Positions 50,439-60,226 of a DNA stretch of 64,000 nt are shown here, piece by piece. The stretch covers positions 620,001-684,000 of the forward strand of contig NZ_JACHGP010000002.1 of the NCBI RefSeq assembly GCF_014202335.1, read 5' to 3'. This DNA is from Mycobacterium sp. AZCC_0083. GTDB taxonomy: Bacteria > Actinomycetota > Actinomycetes > Mycobacteriales > Mycobacteriaceae. Both the position numbers and the translations under genes were made by a program. Position 1 is the first letter of the stretch. Every line of letters begins with the position of its first letter. Under the pieces are notes generated by a model that worked only from the letters and a program-made list of their open reading frames with translations, ran no database searches and was not told where the DNA came from.

Positions 50439-51299
50439 GTGACAGACCTGCCCAAACTGCACGACACGATCATCGTGGCGGCCTTCGAGGGCTGGAACGA
50501 CGCCGGTGACGCCGCCAGTGACGCGCTCGAGCACCTCGACGCCATCTGGGAGGCCGAGACGCTCGTGGAGATCGATGACGAGGCCTATTACGACTATCAG
50601 GTGAACCGCCCCGTGATCCGTCAGATCGACGGCGTCACCCGTGAGCTGGTGTGGCCGTCGATGCGCATATCGCACTGCCGCCCGCCTGGCAGCGAGCGCG
50701 ACATCGTGTTGATGCACGGCGTCGAGCCCAACATGCGGTGGAGGACGTTCTGCGCGGAGCTGCTGGCGATCGCCGACAAGCTGAACGTGGACACCGTGGT
50801 GATCCTCGGGGCACTGCTGGCCGACACGCCGCACACCCGGCCCGTTCCGGTCTCCGGCGCCGCCTACTCCCCCGAGTCGGCCAAGTTCTTCGGCCTTGAG
50901 GAAACCCGCTACGAAGGGCCGACGGGCATCGCCGGGGTGTTCCAGGACGCCTGCGTGGCTGCCGGAATCCCCGCGGTGACGTTCTGGGCCGCGGTTCCGC
51001 ACTACGTGTCGCAGCCGCCGAACCCGAAGGCCACCGTCGCACTGCTCCGGCGCGTCGAGGACGTGCTCGACATCGAGGTGCCGCTCGCCAACCTGCCGAC
51101 GGAGGCCGAGGAGTGGGAGCTGGCGGTCACCGAGATGACCGGTGAGGACGAGGAGATCGCCGAGTACGTGCAGTCGCTCGAGGAGCGCGGCGACGCCGAG
51201 GTCGACATGACCGAGGCGCTCGGCAAGATCGACGGTGACGCGCTGGCCGCGGAGTTCGAGCGTTACCTGCGCCGCCGCGGTCCCGGGTTCAGGAGCTGA
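50439..51299 (+). CDS. PAC2-family protein (Rv2125 type)
   Basis: A 286-residue protein with the PAC2 opening IIVAAFEGWNDAGDAASDAL and the later AAVPHYVSQPPNPKATVALL, plus an acidic helical tail. The family is named after a eukaryotic proteasome assembly chaperone, and it occurs in actinobacteria that carry the 20S proteasome, but a role in assembly of PrcAB is not established. It is next to metH as in M. tuberculosis. GTG 50439 is supported by the -10 box. Confidence 0.88.
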   Translation: MTDLPKLHDTIIVAAFEGWNDAGDAASDALEHLDAIWEAETLVEIDDEAYYDYQVNRPVIRQIDGVTRELVWPSMRISHCRPPGSERDIVLMHGVEPNMRWRTFCAELLAIADKLNVDTVVILGALLADTPHTRPVPVSGAAYSPESAKFFGLEETRYEGPTGIAGVFQDACVAAGIPAVTFWAAVPHYVSQPPNPKATVALLRRVEDVLDIEVPLANLPTEAEEWELAVTEMTGEDEEIAEYVQSLEERGDAEVDMTEALGKIDGDALAAEFERYLRRRGPGFRS

Positions 51300-51307
51300 G
51301 CCGAGCG

Positions 51308-52252
51308 ATGGCGCTGCTGCGCTCTTGCGCGGCACTGTTGGCCGTGCTGGCCGTCGTTGCGGCCTGCGCATCGGATGCCGGCGACTCCGCTGACTTCGCC
51401 CGCTCGGTCGACATCGGCGGGCGCAGCGTCTACCTGACGTGCCACGGCACTGCCGAGGCGGGCGAACCCACCGTCGTGCTGATCTCCGGTTACCACGATT
51501 CGTCGGACGTCTGGACCGAATCCGACGTGCTCGGCCTGATCGGGTCCGCCACCGGCCCTCCGGTGTTCCCCGCGCTGTCCGCCGCGCACCGGGTATGCGC
51601 CTACGACCGGCCCGGCACGTTGCGCTACGTCGATGGCACCCCGCTGACCGACCGGAGCACACCGGTGGCCCAGCCAAGGACCGCACGGGACCTGGTCGCC
51701 GAACTCCACGACGTGCTGACCGCCGCCGCGGTCCCTGCTCCCTACGTCGTGGTCGGGCACTCACTCGGCGGGCTGATCGCGCGGGCCTATGCCCAGACCC
51801 ACGCGGACCAGGTCCGCGGCGTCGTCTTCGTCGACGCTTTCAGTGCGTCCATTCCCGTCCTCTTCGGCGCCCGCTGGCCCGTCTACCGCGATCAGGGCCT
51901 GAATCCTCCCGCCGACCAGATGCCGGTGGCGTCGATGCGCGGCCCCGACTCCGAACGCGTCGACCTCGACGCCAGCGTCGCCGAAGTGCTTGCCGGGCCG
52001 GCATTTCCGAACGTGCCGGTGGTCGTGCTGACGAAGACGGAACCGTTCGCCGGGCTGAGGTCCTTCCCCGGGCTGCCCGCCGACGAGACCAACCGGCTCT
52101 ACGAGCAGGCTCAGCATGACGTCGTCGCACTCGCACCGGATACGCCCCAGATGATCGCGACCGGCAGCGACCACTACATCCAGTTCTCCCAACCCGATCT
52201 GGTGGTCTTGGCCACCGAACTCGTCGAGCGGCGGGCAGCGGTCAGGTCCTGA
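51308..52252 (+). CDS. Alpha/beta-hydrolase lipoprotein
   Basis: A 314-residue exported hydrolase. Signal sequence LLRSCAALLAVLAVVAAC ends in a lipobox (VVAAC, Cys20). The nucleophile elbow is VVGHSLGGLIA and a late GSDHYIQ supplies the His. It starts 8 nt after the PAC2 gene and its end overlaps the convergent lipoprotein by 11 nt. Lipase or esterase activity on the cell surface is inferred. Confidence 0.87.
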   Translation: MALLRSCAALLAVLAVVAACASDAGDSADFARSVDIGGRSVYLTCHGTAEAGEPTVVLISGYHDSSDVWTESDVLGLIGSATGPPVFPALSAAHRVCAYDRPGTLRYVDGTPLTDRSTPVAQPRTARDLVAELHDVLTAAAVPAPYVVVGHSLGGLIARAYAQTHADQVRGVVFVDAFSASIPVLFGARWPVYRDQGLNPPADQMPVASMRGPDSERVDLDASVAEVLAGPAFPNVPVVVLTKTEPFAGLRSFPGLPADETNRLYEQAQHDVVALAPDTPQMIATGSDHYIQFSQPDLVVLATELVERRAAVRS

Positions 52253-53672
52253 CCGGTTGCGGGGCCTTCCAGGTACCGCTCAGCGCATCGGGTTTCGGCC
52301 AGTACAGCCGCAGGATCACCTGGAACGGCCCCTTGGGCGCGGGTAGCCAGTTGGCCTCCTTGTCCGCGCCGGGCGACTCGTTCTGGATGTAGAGGGTGAT
52401 TCCTCCGTCGGGATCCTTGATCAGACTGGACAGCATCGGCGAGTTGATCAGATACCGGTTCATCGGGTTGGCGACCAGCAGGCTCTGCGGCAGCTCGTAC
52501 ATGGTCAGCGACCAGAAGGCGTTGACCGGCGGCAGCTGACCCGACGCGAAGTGGTAGGTGTACCTGTCGGCACCGGTCAGCGGTTGCCCAGTCGAGTCGG
52601 ACGACGCCCCGGGATAGATGGCCTCGTCCTTGCTGTTGCCGTAGATCCCCAGCACCGCGCCTGCCATCCGGTACAGGTAGTTGCCCGCCAGATACTGTGC
52701 GGTGCCGAACAAGTCGGCCGAACCGACCTGGCCGGTGTCGATCTTGTCCTTCTTGAGCGCGTCGAACTCCGCCCAGGCGTCGGCCATGCCACCTTCGATC
52801 GCCGACCGCATCTCCGGGGTGAGCTCGTCGGCGTGGAACGAGCCATCCGGCCCGATCCCGATGGTGCCGAACCGGTCCCGCATGGCCTTTTCAGCGGGCA
52901 GTACCGGCGCGAATCGCAACGCGAAGTTCATGATCTCGAAGAACTGCGGCGACGTCTTCTGCTGGTCGGGCGTCAGCGGTGGGACGAAGTCGATGGGCGG
53001 GGCTGGTGGGGGTGCCGGCTGGTTCAGGTACACCGACAGCGGCGTGACCTGATAGCCGTTCTGGATCTTCTTGACGCTGTCCAGGTCGGAGGGCCCGAGC
53101 AGTTGGGTGCGGTACAGCACCAGCGCGAGATCGGTATCGCTGCGGATCACCTTGTCGACGCCCTCGGGCGTCGCGCCCTTCCAGTTCGGGCCTGCCAGTA
53201 GGTATTTGCCGCCGCCATTGCCGGTGGTCCGGCTGCCGACGTAGTCGAAGTCGTAGGTGTAGGCGTCGATGAACTGCAGTGAGTAGTAGCGGTCCTGCTC
53301 GATGGGCGGGACGGTCAGCACCAGGGGTTCAGCCCGCAGGTCGGCGCCGACCGTCGAGTACGGGGTGTCGGAGTTCGGCGTCTGGATGGCGGTGTCCTCG
53401 GGCGTGTAAACCCTTGAGGTGTTGTGGATCTCGTTCCAGCCGCCCTTGTATTCCGGATCCTCCTTGTTGACGAAGTAGGAGTACATGACGCGGTAGTCGT
53501 CCACCATCGGGAAGCCGTAGACGTACGCCTCCTTGGCGATGGCGCGCGCCTGCTCGGGTGTGACGGCAGCCGGGCTGGGCGGCGGCGCGGAGCTGATCAC
53601 CTCCGGCGTCTCGGTCTTGGTGCACCCGACCAGTCCGACGACGAGTGCGACGACGGCGACGATCTGTCTCAT
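52242..53672 (-). CDS. DUF1254/DUF1214 lipoprotein
   Basis: A 476-residue lipoprotein: lipobox GLVGC (about residue 17), DUF1254 domain (AKEAYVYGFPMVDDYRVMYS, then NSDTPYSTVGADLRAEP) and C-terminal DUF1214 (FWSLTMYELPQSLLVANPMN). Function of the family is unknown. ATG 53672 has GGAAAAG upstream. It occupies the place where M. tuberculosis has an SDR gene next to mshC, and a fragment of such an SDR lies just upstream. Confidence 0.88.
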   Translation of the reverse strand: MRQIVAVVALVVGLVGCTKTETPEVISSAPPPSPAAVTPEQARAIAKEAYVYGFPMVDDYRVMYSYFVNKEDPEYKGGWNEIHNTSRVYTPEDTAIQTPNSDTPYSTVGADLRAEPLVLTVPPIEQDRYYSLQFIDAYTYDFDYVGSRTTGNGGGKYLLAGPNWKGATPEGVDKVIRSDTDLALVLYRTQLLGPSDLDSVKKIQNGYQVTPLSVYLNQPAPPPAPPIDFVPPLTPDQQKTSPQFFEIMNFALRFAPVLPAEKAMRDRFGTIGIGPDGSFHADELTPEMRSAIEGGMADAWAEFDALKKDKIDTGQVGSADLFGTAQYLAGNYLYRMAGAVLGIYGNSKDEAIYPGASSDSTGQPLTGADRYTYHFASGQLPPVNAFWSLTMYELPQSLLVANPMNRYLINSPMLSSLIKDPDGGITLYIQNESPGADKEANWLPAPKGPFQVILRLYWPKPDALSGTWKAPQPVRT

Positions 53673-53703
53673 CAACGCTTTTCCAGCGCCTCGGTGCGTG
53701 CGC

Positions 53704-53910
53704 TCATCGAGCGGCCGAGCGCGGCCACTTCAACGTGGTGGCCTCGCCGAGTCCCCCACCGAGACTCGATGCTACCTCCGTGAGCAGGCCTTCATCGAGG
53801 TCGGTCAGCACCAGCTTGGCGCCCTTGCCGTGCAGGCGGCGGGCCACTTCAGCGCCGATGCCGTTCGCGCCTCCGGTGATCAGCACGACTTTTCCGTTCA
53901 CAGAACCCAT
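53704..53910 (-). pseudogene. Truncated SDR gene, N-terminal 68 codons only
   Basis: The frame begins MGSVNGKVVLITGGANGIGA, an intact SDR nucleotide-binding motif, and continues through LVLTDLDEGLLTEVASSLGG before a short unrelated tail and stop. The catalytic domain is missing. M. tuberculosis has a full SDR (Rv2129c) beside mshC, so this is most likely what is left of it. The cut lies near 53745. Confidence 0.75.
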
Positions 53911-53957
53911 AGCCCGAAAACGTACTCCAGCCGACGCAGCGGCGGGCCGATCTGGGC

Positions 53958-55196
53958 TTACAGCGCGATGCCCAGCAATGCGTCGACGGCGGCCGCGACG
54001 GCCCGTGGCGCGTCGGTATCGTGTCCGCCGTAATCGAGCGCGTCGGTGCTCCAACCATCCAGTGCAGCAATTGCTTTCGGCGTGTCGAGGTCGTCGGCAA
54101 GGTACTGGCGCACGCGCGCGATCACATCGGCGGCGTCGGGCCCTGCGGGCAGCGTCGTCGCAGCCCGCCAGCGCGCCAGCCGGGTCTGCGCCTCGGCGAG
54201 CACGGCGTCGCTCCAGTACCGGTCGGAACGGTAGTGCCCGGCCAGCAGGCCGAGCCGGATGGCTGCTGGCTCGACGCCGTCGGCGCGCAGCCGGGACACC
54301 AGCACCAGGTTGCCGCGGCTCTTGCTCATCTTGTGGCCGTCCCAGCCGATCATGCCCGAATGCACGTAGTGGCGGGCGAATCGTCGCTCCCCCGTTACGG
54401 ATTCGGCGTGCGCTGCGGAGAACTCGTGATGCGGGAAGATCAGATCGCTACCGCCGCCCTGGATGTCCAGATCGGTGCCGATGCGGCTGAGTGCGATCGC
54501 GGAGCATTCGACGTGCCAGCCGGGACGGCCTTGGCCGAATGGCGACGGCCAGCTGGGCTCGCCGGGCCGCTCGGCGCGCCACAGCAGCGCGTCCAGCTCA
54601 TCACCCTTGCCCGCGCGGTCCGGGTCGCCGCCCCGCTCGCTGAACAACCGCAGCATGGTGTCGCGGTCGTAGCCCGACTCGTAGCCGAACTGCGGCGTGG
54701 CATCGGCGCGAAAGTACACATCCGGGTACTCGGCGTCGTCGACGACGTAGGCGGCACCGGAGGCCAATAGCTTCTCGACCAGTTCCACCACCTCGGCGAT
54801 GGCCTCGGTGGCCGCGACGTAGTCGTGCGGCGGCAGCACCCGCAGCGCCGTCATGTCCTCGCGGAAGAGTTGGGTCTGCCGGTCGCCGAGCTCGCGCCAA
54901 TCCACCCCGTCCCGGTTGGCCCGCTCGAACAGCGGGTCGTCGACGTCGGTGACGTTCTGCACGTAGTGCACGCCGTGCCCCGAGTCCAGCCACAACCGAT
55001 AGATCAGGTCGAAGGACAGGTAGGTGGCCGCGTGACCGAGGTGAGTGGCGTCGTACGGCGTGATGCCACAGACGTACATGGTGGCCGTCTGGCCTGCCGA
55101 CACGGGACGGACTTGGCGGTCGGCGCTGTCGTAGAGGCGCAATTGAGGGCCCTGCCCGGGAAGCTCCGGGACGCTCGGCGCCGGCCACGATTGCAT
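53958..55196 (-). CDS. mshC: Mycothiol cysteine ligase MshC
   Basis: A 412-residue class I synthetase-like enzyme: zinc-binding [17 protein letters not shown] containing the HIGH-like signature, [14 protein letters not shown], and HKMSKSRGN. It joins cysteine to GlcN-inositol in mycothiol synthesis, paralogous to cysteinyl-tRNA synthetase but lacking the anticodon domain. ATG 55196 has a -10 box TAGAGT 7 nt upstream. Confidence 0.96.
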   Translation of the reverse strand: MQSWPAPSVPELPGQGPQLRLYDSADRQVRPVSAGQTATMYVCGITPYDATHLGHAATYLSFDLIYRLWLDSGHGVHYVQNVTDVDDPLFERANRDGVDWRELGDRQTQLFREDMTALRVLPPHDYVAATEAIAEVVELVEKLLASGAAYVVDDAEYPDVYFRADATPQFGYESGYDRDTMLRLFSERGGDPDRAGKGDELDALLWRAERPGEPSWPSPFGQGRPGWHVECSAIALSRIGTDLDIQGGGSDLIFPHHEFSAAHAESVTGERRFARHYVHSGMIGWDGHKMSKSRGNLVLVSRLRADGVEPAAIRLGLLAGHYRSDRYWSDAVLAEAQTRLARWRAATTLPAGPDAADVIARVRQYLADDLDTPKAIAALDGWSTDALDYGGHDTDAPRAVAAAVDALLGIAL

Positions 55197-55203
55197 GGCG
55201 TCG

Positions 55204-55209
55204 ACTCTA
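55204..55209 (-). promoter_or_regulatory. -10 box for leaderless mshC
   Basis: TAGAGT on the minus strand, then 7 nt (CGACGCC) and ATG 55196. Confidence 0.5.
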
Positions 55210-55293
55210 GGGTGTGCGATCAGAACGTCCTCCAAATGGTGCGTCATCGAGTGATGCGACAACGGTGACGCCGATTACATTCCCGGGGTCTGG

Positions 55294-56049
55294 TTAGAAC
55301 AGCGACCGGATCGCGTCGAGAAGTGTCTTGGACAGCTCCGAACGGCACATGACGAAGTCGGGAAGGTACGGATCACGCCGGTTGTAAAGCAACGGCGATC
55401 CGTCCAGCCGCGACGCATGCAGCCCGGCCGCCTGCACCACGGCCGACGGCGCGGCGGAGTCCCATTCCCACTGTCCGCCCGCGTGCACATAGGCATCGAC
55501 GTCGCCGCGGACGACGGCCATCGCCTTGGCACCGGCCGATCCGATGCCGATCAGCTCGATGTCGAGCATGTCGCGCAGGTACCACAGCACCGTCGGGGGA
55601 CGGCTGGTGCTCGTCGCGATCCGGATCGGGCCCGGCGTGCGCGGCGGGGGTGGCTCGACGGTGTCAGTGCGGTACACCTCGCCGACGGCAGGCAGGCCGA
55701 CCGCGGCATCGGTGATGGCGCCGTCGGCGCCGCCGCTGCGCTGCCACAGGGCGATGTGCACGGCCCAATCGCTGTGGCCGCGCAACGAGAACTCCCTGGT
55801 GCCGTCTACGGGGTCGACGATCCACACGCGGTCGGCGCGCACCCGGGACAGGTCGTCGGCGGCCTCCTCGGACAACACCGCGTCGTCGGGGCGCTCCTCC
55901 TTGAGGCGATCCAGAATCAGCGTGTTGGCGCGGCGATCACCCTCGTCGCCGAGGTCGTACGGGTCGGAGTAACCGATCTCCTCGCGCACCGCCAGCAGCA
56001 ACTCACCGGCTTCACTAGCCACCTGCGCGGCAAGCGCCGCGTCGGTCAC
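55294..56049 (-). CDS. cysQ: 3'-phosphoadenosine 5'-phosphate phosphatase CysQ
   Basis: A 251-residue inositol-monophosphatase-fold enzyme: SEEAADD, metal-binding [12 protein letters not shown] and C-terminal [11 protein letters not shown]. It removes the 3' phosphate from PAP or PAPS and so balances sulfate assimilation. GTG 56049 begins the fold. It lies between mshC and a GNAT-domain gene on one strand. Confidence 0.93.
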   Translation of the reverse strand: MTDAALAAQVASEAGELLLAVREEIGYSDPYDLGDEGDRRANTLILDRLKEERPDDAVLSEEAADDLSRVRADRVWIVDPVDGTREFSLRGHSDWAVHIALWQRSGGADGAITDAAVGLPAVGEVYRTDTVEPPPPRTPGPIRIATSTSRPPTVLWYLRDMLDIELIGIGSAGAKAMAVVRGDVDAYVHAGGQWEWDSAAPSAVVQAAGLHASRLDGSPLLYNRRDPYLPDFVMCRSELSKTLLDAIRSLF

Positions 56050-56059
56050 GCGGGCTCGG

Positions 56060-56725
56060 TCACTTGGGCTCGGCACCGGGCGCGCGGACGACCATCGGGA
56101 CGGCGGGGAAGTACGCCGCAATCTCCGATCGGCTCCGGCGCAGCGCTGCCGTGCCGAAACCGCGGTGGCGGTGGTCCGGGTGAATCCAAATCCGGACGTT
56201 GACCTCGCCGCCGAGGAGCTCACCGAAGACCATGCCGACCTTGTCGCTGCCCTCCTCCGCGACGAACCACACCGCCTCCTCGGCGGACACTCGCCCTAGC
56301 GCGGCGCTGATCTCGTCGTCGATGTTGCCCGCGGGTGCACCCGAGCCGTCGCCCTTGGCGCCGACGTCGCTGGTGCGGGCGCCGAAGATGTCACGGTCGG
56401 CCTCGCCAGAGAAGAGCCGAAGCACGAGGCTCTCCCCCGAGCTGGCCGGGCGATCGCCGAGAGTGAAGCTGAGCTGCTTGTTCAGGTCCTCGAGCTCGTT
56501 GGCGATCTTGCGGCGCGAGTCCTTGGTGAGTTGGGTGAACGACATCGCCATCACGGCTTCTCCGCCAAGGCGTGACGTCTCGAGCAGCGTCGAGATCGCC
56601 TCGACGGCGGCGGCCTTGTCGTCGGCCTCGACGATCACGTCGAGCACCTCGTGCCTGCGGTCGAGCGCCTTCAGGAGGGCATCGGTGATCTCGCGGCGGG
56701 CGGCGGCCCGATCGTGTTCGGTCAT
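56060..56725 (-). CDS. GNAT-like protein with N-terminal gyrase-A-like helical region
   Basis: A 221-residue protein. Residues 1-90 are helical and read like the GyrA/ParC tower: [20 protein letters not shown], then [20 protein letters not shown]. Residues 130-215 form a GNAT-type domain with [20 protein letters not shown] as the CoA-binding motif. It lies 10 nt upstream of cysQ. Substrate is unknown; the N-terminal resemblance could reflect shared helical geometry rather than ancestry. Confidence 0.78.
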   Translation of the reverse strand: MTEHDRAAARREITDALLKALDRRHEVLDVIVEADDKAAAVEAISTLLETSRLGGEAVMAMSFTQLTKDSRRKIANELEDLNKQLSFTLGDRPASSGESLVLRLFSGEADRDIFGARTSDVGAKGDGSGAPAGNIDDEISAALGRVSAEEAVWFVAEEGSDKVGMVFGELLGGEVNVRIWIHPDHRHRGFGTAALRRSRSEIAAYFPAVPMVVRAPGAEPK

Positions 56726-56786
56726 GACGACGAGCGTAGAACACGCCCGTCCACTGGGAGTGCCCCTTCCCTCGACGCCGAACGGC

Positions 56787-57617
56787 TTAGAACGCCGGCC
56801 ACGGGATCGGGCGGTGCCGGTCGGGGCTGGGCATCACCGGATCATCAAGCAGTCCAACGGCTCTGGCGTAGAGCGCGGTGATCTCGCGTTCGGTGATGTG
56901 CCCGCTCAGCGCGTCGGCCAGCCCGTTCAGCAGCGCGTCGCGCAGACCGGCCACCTGCCCGAGCGTCTCGTCGTCCACGGGCTTGCCCGCCCATCCCCAC
57001 AGCACGGTGCGCAGCTTGTCGTCGGCGTGCAGGCTGACGCCGTGGTCGACGCCGTACACGCTGCCGTCGACGGCGGAGAGGACGTGCCCGCCCTTGCGGT
57101 CGGCGTTGTTGATCAGCACGTCGAAGACGGCCATCCTGCGCAACCTGGCGTCGTCGGCGTGCACGAGGATGACCTCGTCACCCGCGTAGTCGTAGGCCCG
57201 CACGATCGGCAGGTACCCGGAGGGAACGTGGCCGACCGGCAGCAGGTCGATCAGGTCGGGCCCCGCTCCGGGTTCGTCGTCGTCGAGCGCGTCTCCCGGC
57301 TGATCCACCCACCGCTGCAACATGCCGGGCCCTGCGGGGCCGTCACGAATGATGGTGTAGGGCACGATGTTCCACCCGAGCGCGGCGGACACCAGGTACG
57401 CGGCCCGCTCGCGCCCGGCCAGCGTGCCTTCGGGAAAGTCCCACAGCGGCGCCTCGCCGGCGACGGGCTTGTAGACGCAGTGCAGCTCCCGGTCCGCCAG
57501 CCGGGCCTCGCACAGGAAGGTGGCGTTGCTCGCCGAGCGGATGCGGCCAAGGACGGTCAGATCGCCGCACCGCAACACCTCCCCGTCGACTCCCCCGTCG
57601 TCAGGTTTCTGGGTCAT
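56787..57617 (-). CDS. SCO1664-type kinase-like protein (Rv2133c)
   Basis: A 276-residue protein: CVYKPVAGEAPLWDFPEGTL, then MAVFDVLINNADRKGGHVL with the Asn-Asn-Asp catalytic-loop pattern of PI3/4-kinase-like folds, and YGVDHGVSLH. No function is established. ATG 57617 overlaps the upstream DUF3090 gene by 17 nt. This trio with the phosphatase gene is conserved in actinobacteria. Confidence 0.87.
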   Translation of the reverse strand: MTQKPDDGGVDGEVLRCGDLTVLGRIRSASNATFLCEARLADRELHCVYKPVAGEAPLWDFPEGTLAGRERAAYLVSAALGWNIVPYTIIRDGPAGPGMLQRWVDQPGDALDDDEPGAGPDLIDLLPVGHVPSGYLPIVRAYDYAGDEVILVHADDARLRRMAVFDVLINNADRKGGHVLSAVDGSVYGVDHGVSLHADDKLRTVLWGWAGKPVDDETLGQVAGLRDALLNGLADALSGHITEREITALYARAVGLLDDPVMPSPDRHRPIPWPAF

Positions 57618-58185
57618 CGTCGGCCCCACCTAGGGCGCCGCGCAGGTAACCGTTGGTGCGCACGCAGATGTGGCCATCGGGATCGAGCGGCTCGTCGCAC
57701 AGCGGGCACGGTGGGCGCCCTGCGGAGATGACGCGGCTGGACCGCGTCGCAAATTCGCGCGCCGATTCCGGCGACAGGAAGACACGCACGGCGTCGGGGC
57801 CGTCCTCGGCGTCGTCGAGCACGACGGACGCGTCGAACTCGGTCTCGGACACCGCAAGCAGCTCGACGACGACCGTTTCGGCCTCGGAATCCCAGCCAAG
57901 GCCCATGGTGCCCACCCGGAACTCGGCGTCGACCGGCATGATCAGCGGGCTCAGATCGCCGACGTCGCCCTCGGGCGGGATCGGGGTGCCGAATCGGCGG
58001 TTGATCTCAAGCAGCAGCGCTGCGATGCGCTCGGCGAGGACGGCGACCTGCTGTTTCTCCAGCATCACCGACACGACGCGCTTGTCGTGCACGGCCTGCA
58101 GGTAGAACGTCCGGTTTCCTGGCTGCCCGACAGTCCCGGCCACGAAGCGGTCGGGTGAGCGGAAGACGTGAATCGAGCGTGCCAT
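57601..58185 (-). CDS. DUF3090 protein (Rv2134c type)
   Basis: A 194-residue protein beginning MARSIHVFRSPDRFVAGTVG, the DUF3090 signature, with a C-terminal zinc-ribbon-like CPLCDEPLDPDGHIC. AAAGGTG precedes the ATG. Function is unknown. It is coupled to the kinase-like gene. Confidence 0.88.
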   Translation of the reverse strand: MARSIHVFRSPDRFVAGTVGQPGNRTFYLQAVHDKRVVSVMLEKQQVAVLAERIAALLLEINRRFGTPIPPEGDVGDLSPLIMPVDAEFRVGTMGLGWDSEAETVVVELLAVSETEFDASVVLDDAEDGPDAVRVFLSPESAREFATRSSRVISAGRPPCPLCDEPLDPDGHICVRTNGYLRGALGGADDDPET

Positions 58186-58241
58186 GGCACCTTTCAAAAT
58201 ACCGGCATGAGCCCAGCTGTCGTAATCGTCGTGTGGGTGAA

Positions 58242-58931
58242 TCAGTCGGTGGAACCACCAACGACGGCATCGGAGCTGGCATCGGAACTCGGCTCCGGTT
58301 TCGCGAGCAGCGCAGCGGTCAGTGCGGGGCCGGTGTGATTGACGTGCATGACGAAGGGCCGAAGCGTCGTGTAGCGAATCACGCTCATCGCGGCGGGGTC
58401 GACGGTGATCCGCTGAAAGCTATCGAGGTGCGTGCCGAGCGCGTCGGCCAGCACGGCCTTGATCACGTCACCGTGCGTGCAGGCCACCCACAGCACGTCG
58501 CTCTCGTGTTCGGCGGCAAGCCGCCGATCGTGCTCGCGCACCGCCTCCACCGCGCGGGCCTGCACTCGGGCAAGGCCCTCGCCGTCCGGGAACACCGCTG
58601 CGCTTGGCTGCTGCTGAACCACCGCCCACAGCGGCTCCTTGAACAGCTCCTCGATCTTGCGGCCGGTCCACTGGCCGTAGTCCACCTCGGACAGCCGCTC
58701 CTCGATCACCGGCTCCAGGCCGAGCGCGGCGGCCAGCGGCTCGACGGTGCGTTCGCAGCGCAGCAGTGGTGACCGCACGATCGCCTTGACCGGCAACGAA
58801 CCGATGCGCTCGACGACCCCGTTGGCCTGCTCGCGCCCCTTGTCATCGAGATCGATGCCATCGGATCGGCCGGCCAGGGTGTGGGCGGTGTTGGACGTGG
58901 AGCGCCCGTGTCGCAGCAGGATGACCGTCAT
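58242..58931 (-). CDS. Histidine phosphatase (phosphoglycerate-mutase-like)
   Basis: A 229-residue enzyme with the phosphohistidine motif [15 protein letters not shown] (His8), the acidic [10 protein letters not shown] and the second His in [11 protein letters not shown]. It corresponds to Rv2135c, for which phosphatase activity is inferred from the family. ATGA overlaps the upstream uppP stop. Confidence 0.9.
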   Translation of the reverse strand: MTVILLRHGRSTSNTAHTLAGRSDGIDLDDKGREQANGVVERIGSLPVKAIVRSPLLRCERTVEPLAAALGLEPVIEERLSEVDYGQWTGRKIEELFKEPLWAVVQQQPSAAVFPDGEGLARVQARAVEAVREHDRRLAAEHESDVLWVACTHGDVIKAVLADALGTHLDSFQRITVDPAAMSVIRYTTLRPFVMHVNHTGPALTAALLAKPEPSSDASSDAVVGGSTD

Positions 58932-59767
58932 TGCGCGGCAATCGTGCCCGTGGCGAGCAGGATCAGCACGATGACGCCGACGATCAGCCGGTAGCCGACG
59001 AACCAGTACATGCTGTGGCTCACCAGGAACTTCAGGAACCATGCGATGGCGGCGTAACCGATCACGAAGGCAATGACGGTGCCGACCAACAACTGCAGCC
59101 CCGTCGCGCTCATGCCTGCGCCTTCGGGGTGGAAGGCATCGGGAAGCGAGAACAGGCCGGACGCGAGCACGGCGGGGATGGCCAGCAGGAAGCCGAACCG
59201 CGCCGCAGCCTCACGCTTTTGCGCCATGAAGAGTCCCGCGCTGATCGTTGCGCCCGACCGGGACACCCCAGGGATCAGCGCCAGACACTGGACCGAGCCG
59301 ATGACGAGGCTGTCGCGCCAGGTGAACTGCTCGATGGTGCGGGTCTGCTTGCCGAAGTACTCGGCAGCGGCGATGACGGCGGAGAAGACGACCAGCGCAG
59401 TCGCGATGATCCACAGGTTGCGGACGTCGCCGCGGATGTAGTGCTTGAAGAGCAGCCCGGCCGCCCCGATCGGGACCGAACCGAGGATCACCCACCAGCC
59501 GAGCCAGTAATCGGGCGTTCGCCGCGCCTTGTCGAACAGTCCGCCGAACCATGCCTTCACGATCCGCACGATGTCGCGAGCGAAGTAGATCAACACCGCA
59601 ATCTCGGTGCCGATTTGAATGACGGCGGTGAACGATGCGCCTGCGTCGTCGTGGAAGAACATCTGGGACACGATCGCGAGGTGACCGGACGAGCTGACCG
59701 GGAGGAATTCGGTGAGGCCTTGGACTACCGACAGCACGACCACCTGCAGCCAAGACACGTCAGTCAC
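58928..59767 (-). CDS. uppP: Undecaprenyl-diphosphatase UppP (BacA)
   Basis: A 279-residue membrane enzyme with signatures [14 protein letters not shown] near residue 17 and PGVSRSGAT near 165, and about eight hydrophobic segments. It recycles the lipid carrier for cell-wall synthesis and confers bacitracin tolerance. GTG 59767 has a -10 box TACGGT 7 nt upstream (59775-59780). Confidence 0.96.
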   Translation of the reverse strand: MTDVSWLQVVVLSVVQGLTEFLPVSSSGHLAIVSQMFFHDDAGASFTAVIQIGTEIAVLIYFARDIVRIVKAWFGGLFDKARRTPDYWLGWWVILGSVPIGAAGLLFKHYIRGDVRNLWIIATALVVFSAVIAAAEYFGKQTRTIEQFTWRDSLVIGSVQCLALIPGVSRSGATISAGLFMAQKREAAARFGFLLAIPAVLASGLFSLPDAFHPEGAGMSATGLQLLVGTVIAFVIGYAAIAWFLKFLVSHSMYWFVGYRLIVGVIVLILLATGTIAAQ

Positions 59768-59774
59768 GCCGAAG

Positions 59775-59780
59775 ACCGTA
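59775..59780 (-). promoter_or_regulatory. -10 box for leaderless uppP
   Basis: TACGGT on the minus strand, then 7 nt (CTTCGGC) and GTG 59767. Confidence 0.45.
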
Positions 59781-59794
59781 CCGTGCGGCCCCTG

Positions 59795-60106
59795 TCAGTG
59801 CGCTGAACGAGGTACCTGTTGTGCGTCGGCGACGGCGTCCCGCACGGCGGCGGCCAGACTGCGCTCGTCGCTGACGTCGACGTTTGCCACGCTGTGGCTG
59901 GCCACGGCCATCACCTCATCGGCCTGCGGAACGGGCCCCGCGAGCCGCGGACGGTAGATCTCGACCATCAGGAGCTGCCGCTCGATGCGAAAGGAAAACG
60001 GGCGACCATCGCCGACGCGGCCAAAACCGCTCGCGTACATGCCAGTTGAGATGTCTTCGATGGTGAAGGCGTCGCCGGCTACCTCAGTGTTCGCCGTCAT
60101 GGTCAT
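59795..60106 (-). CDS. Conserved hypothetical protein (Rv2137c type)
   Basis: A 103-residue protein without membrane segments; recognisable stretches are FSFRIERQLLMVEIYRPRLA and a helical end. It occupies the position of Rv2137c between uppP and lppL. Function is unknown. ATG 60106 has a -10 box TAGGGT 6 nt upstream. Confidence 0.8.
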   Translation of the reverse strand: MTMTANTEVAGDAFTIEDISTGMYASGFGRVGDGRPFSFRIERQLLMVEIYRPRLAGPVPQADEVMAVASHSVANVDVSDERSLAAAVRDAVADAQQVPRSAH

Positions 60107-60112
60107 GTCCGA

Positions 60113-60118
60113 ACCCTA
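60113..60118 (-). promoter_or_regulatory. -10 box for leaderless Rv2137c-like gene
   Basis: TAGGGT on the minus strand, then 6 nt (TCGGAC) and ATG 60106. Confidence 0.5.
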
Positions 60119-60176
60119 CCTCTGGTACGACCGCCCGGGGAGCGGGAGTTGACGAATCCGTAAACGGGGGCTTGCC

Positions 60177-60182
60177 TACACT
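60177..60182 (+). promoter_or_regulatory. -10 box upstream of lppL
   Basis: TACACT at this position overlaps the first possible TTG start (60182), so that TTG would lie upstream of the transcript and cannot be used. Confidence 0.45.
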
Positions 60183-60226
60183 TGCCCATCGACGCACATC
60201 CACTTCGCATATCCGAAAGCTACCCT

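Noticed and set aside
50256..51764. A 502-codon minus-strand open frame over PAC2 and the hydrolase
   Set aside because: Arg-rich antisense translation; only its last codons are meaningful, as part of the metH fragment.
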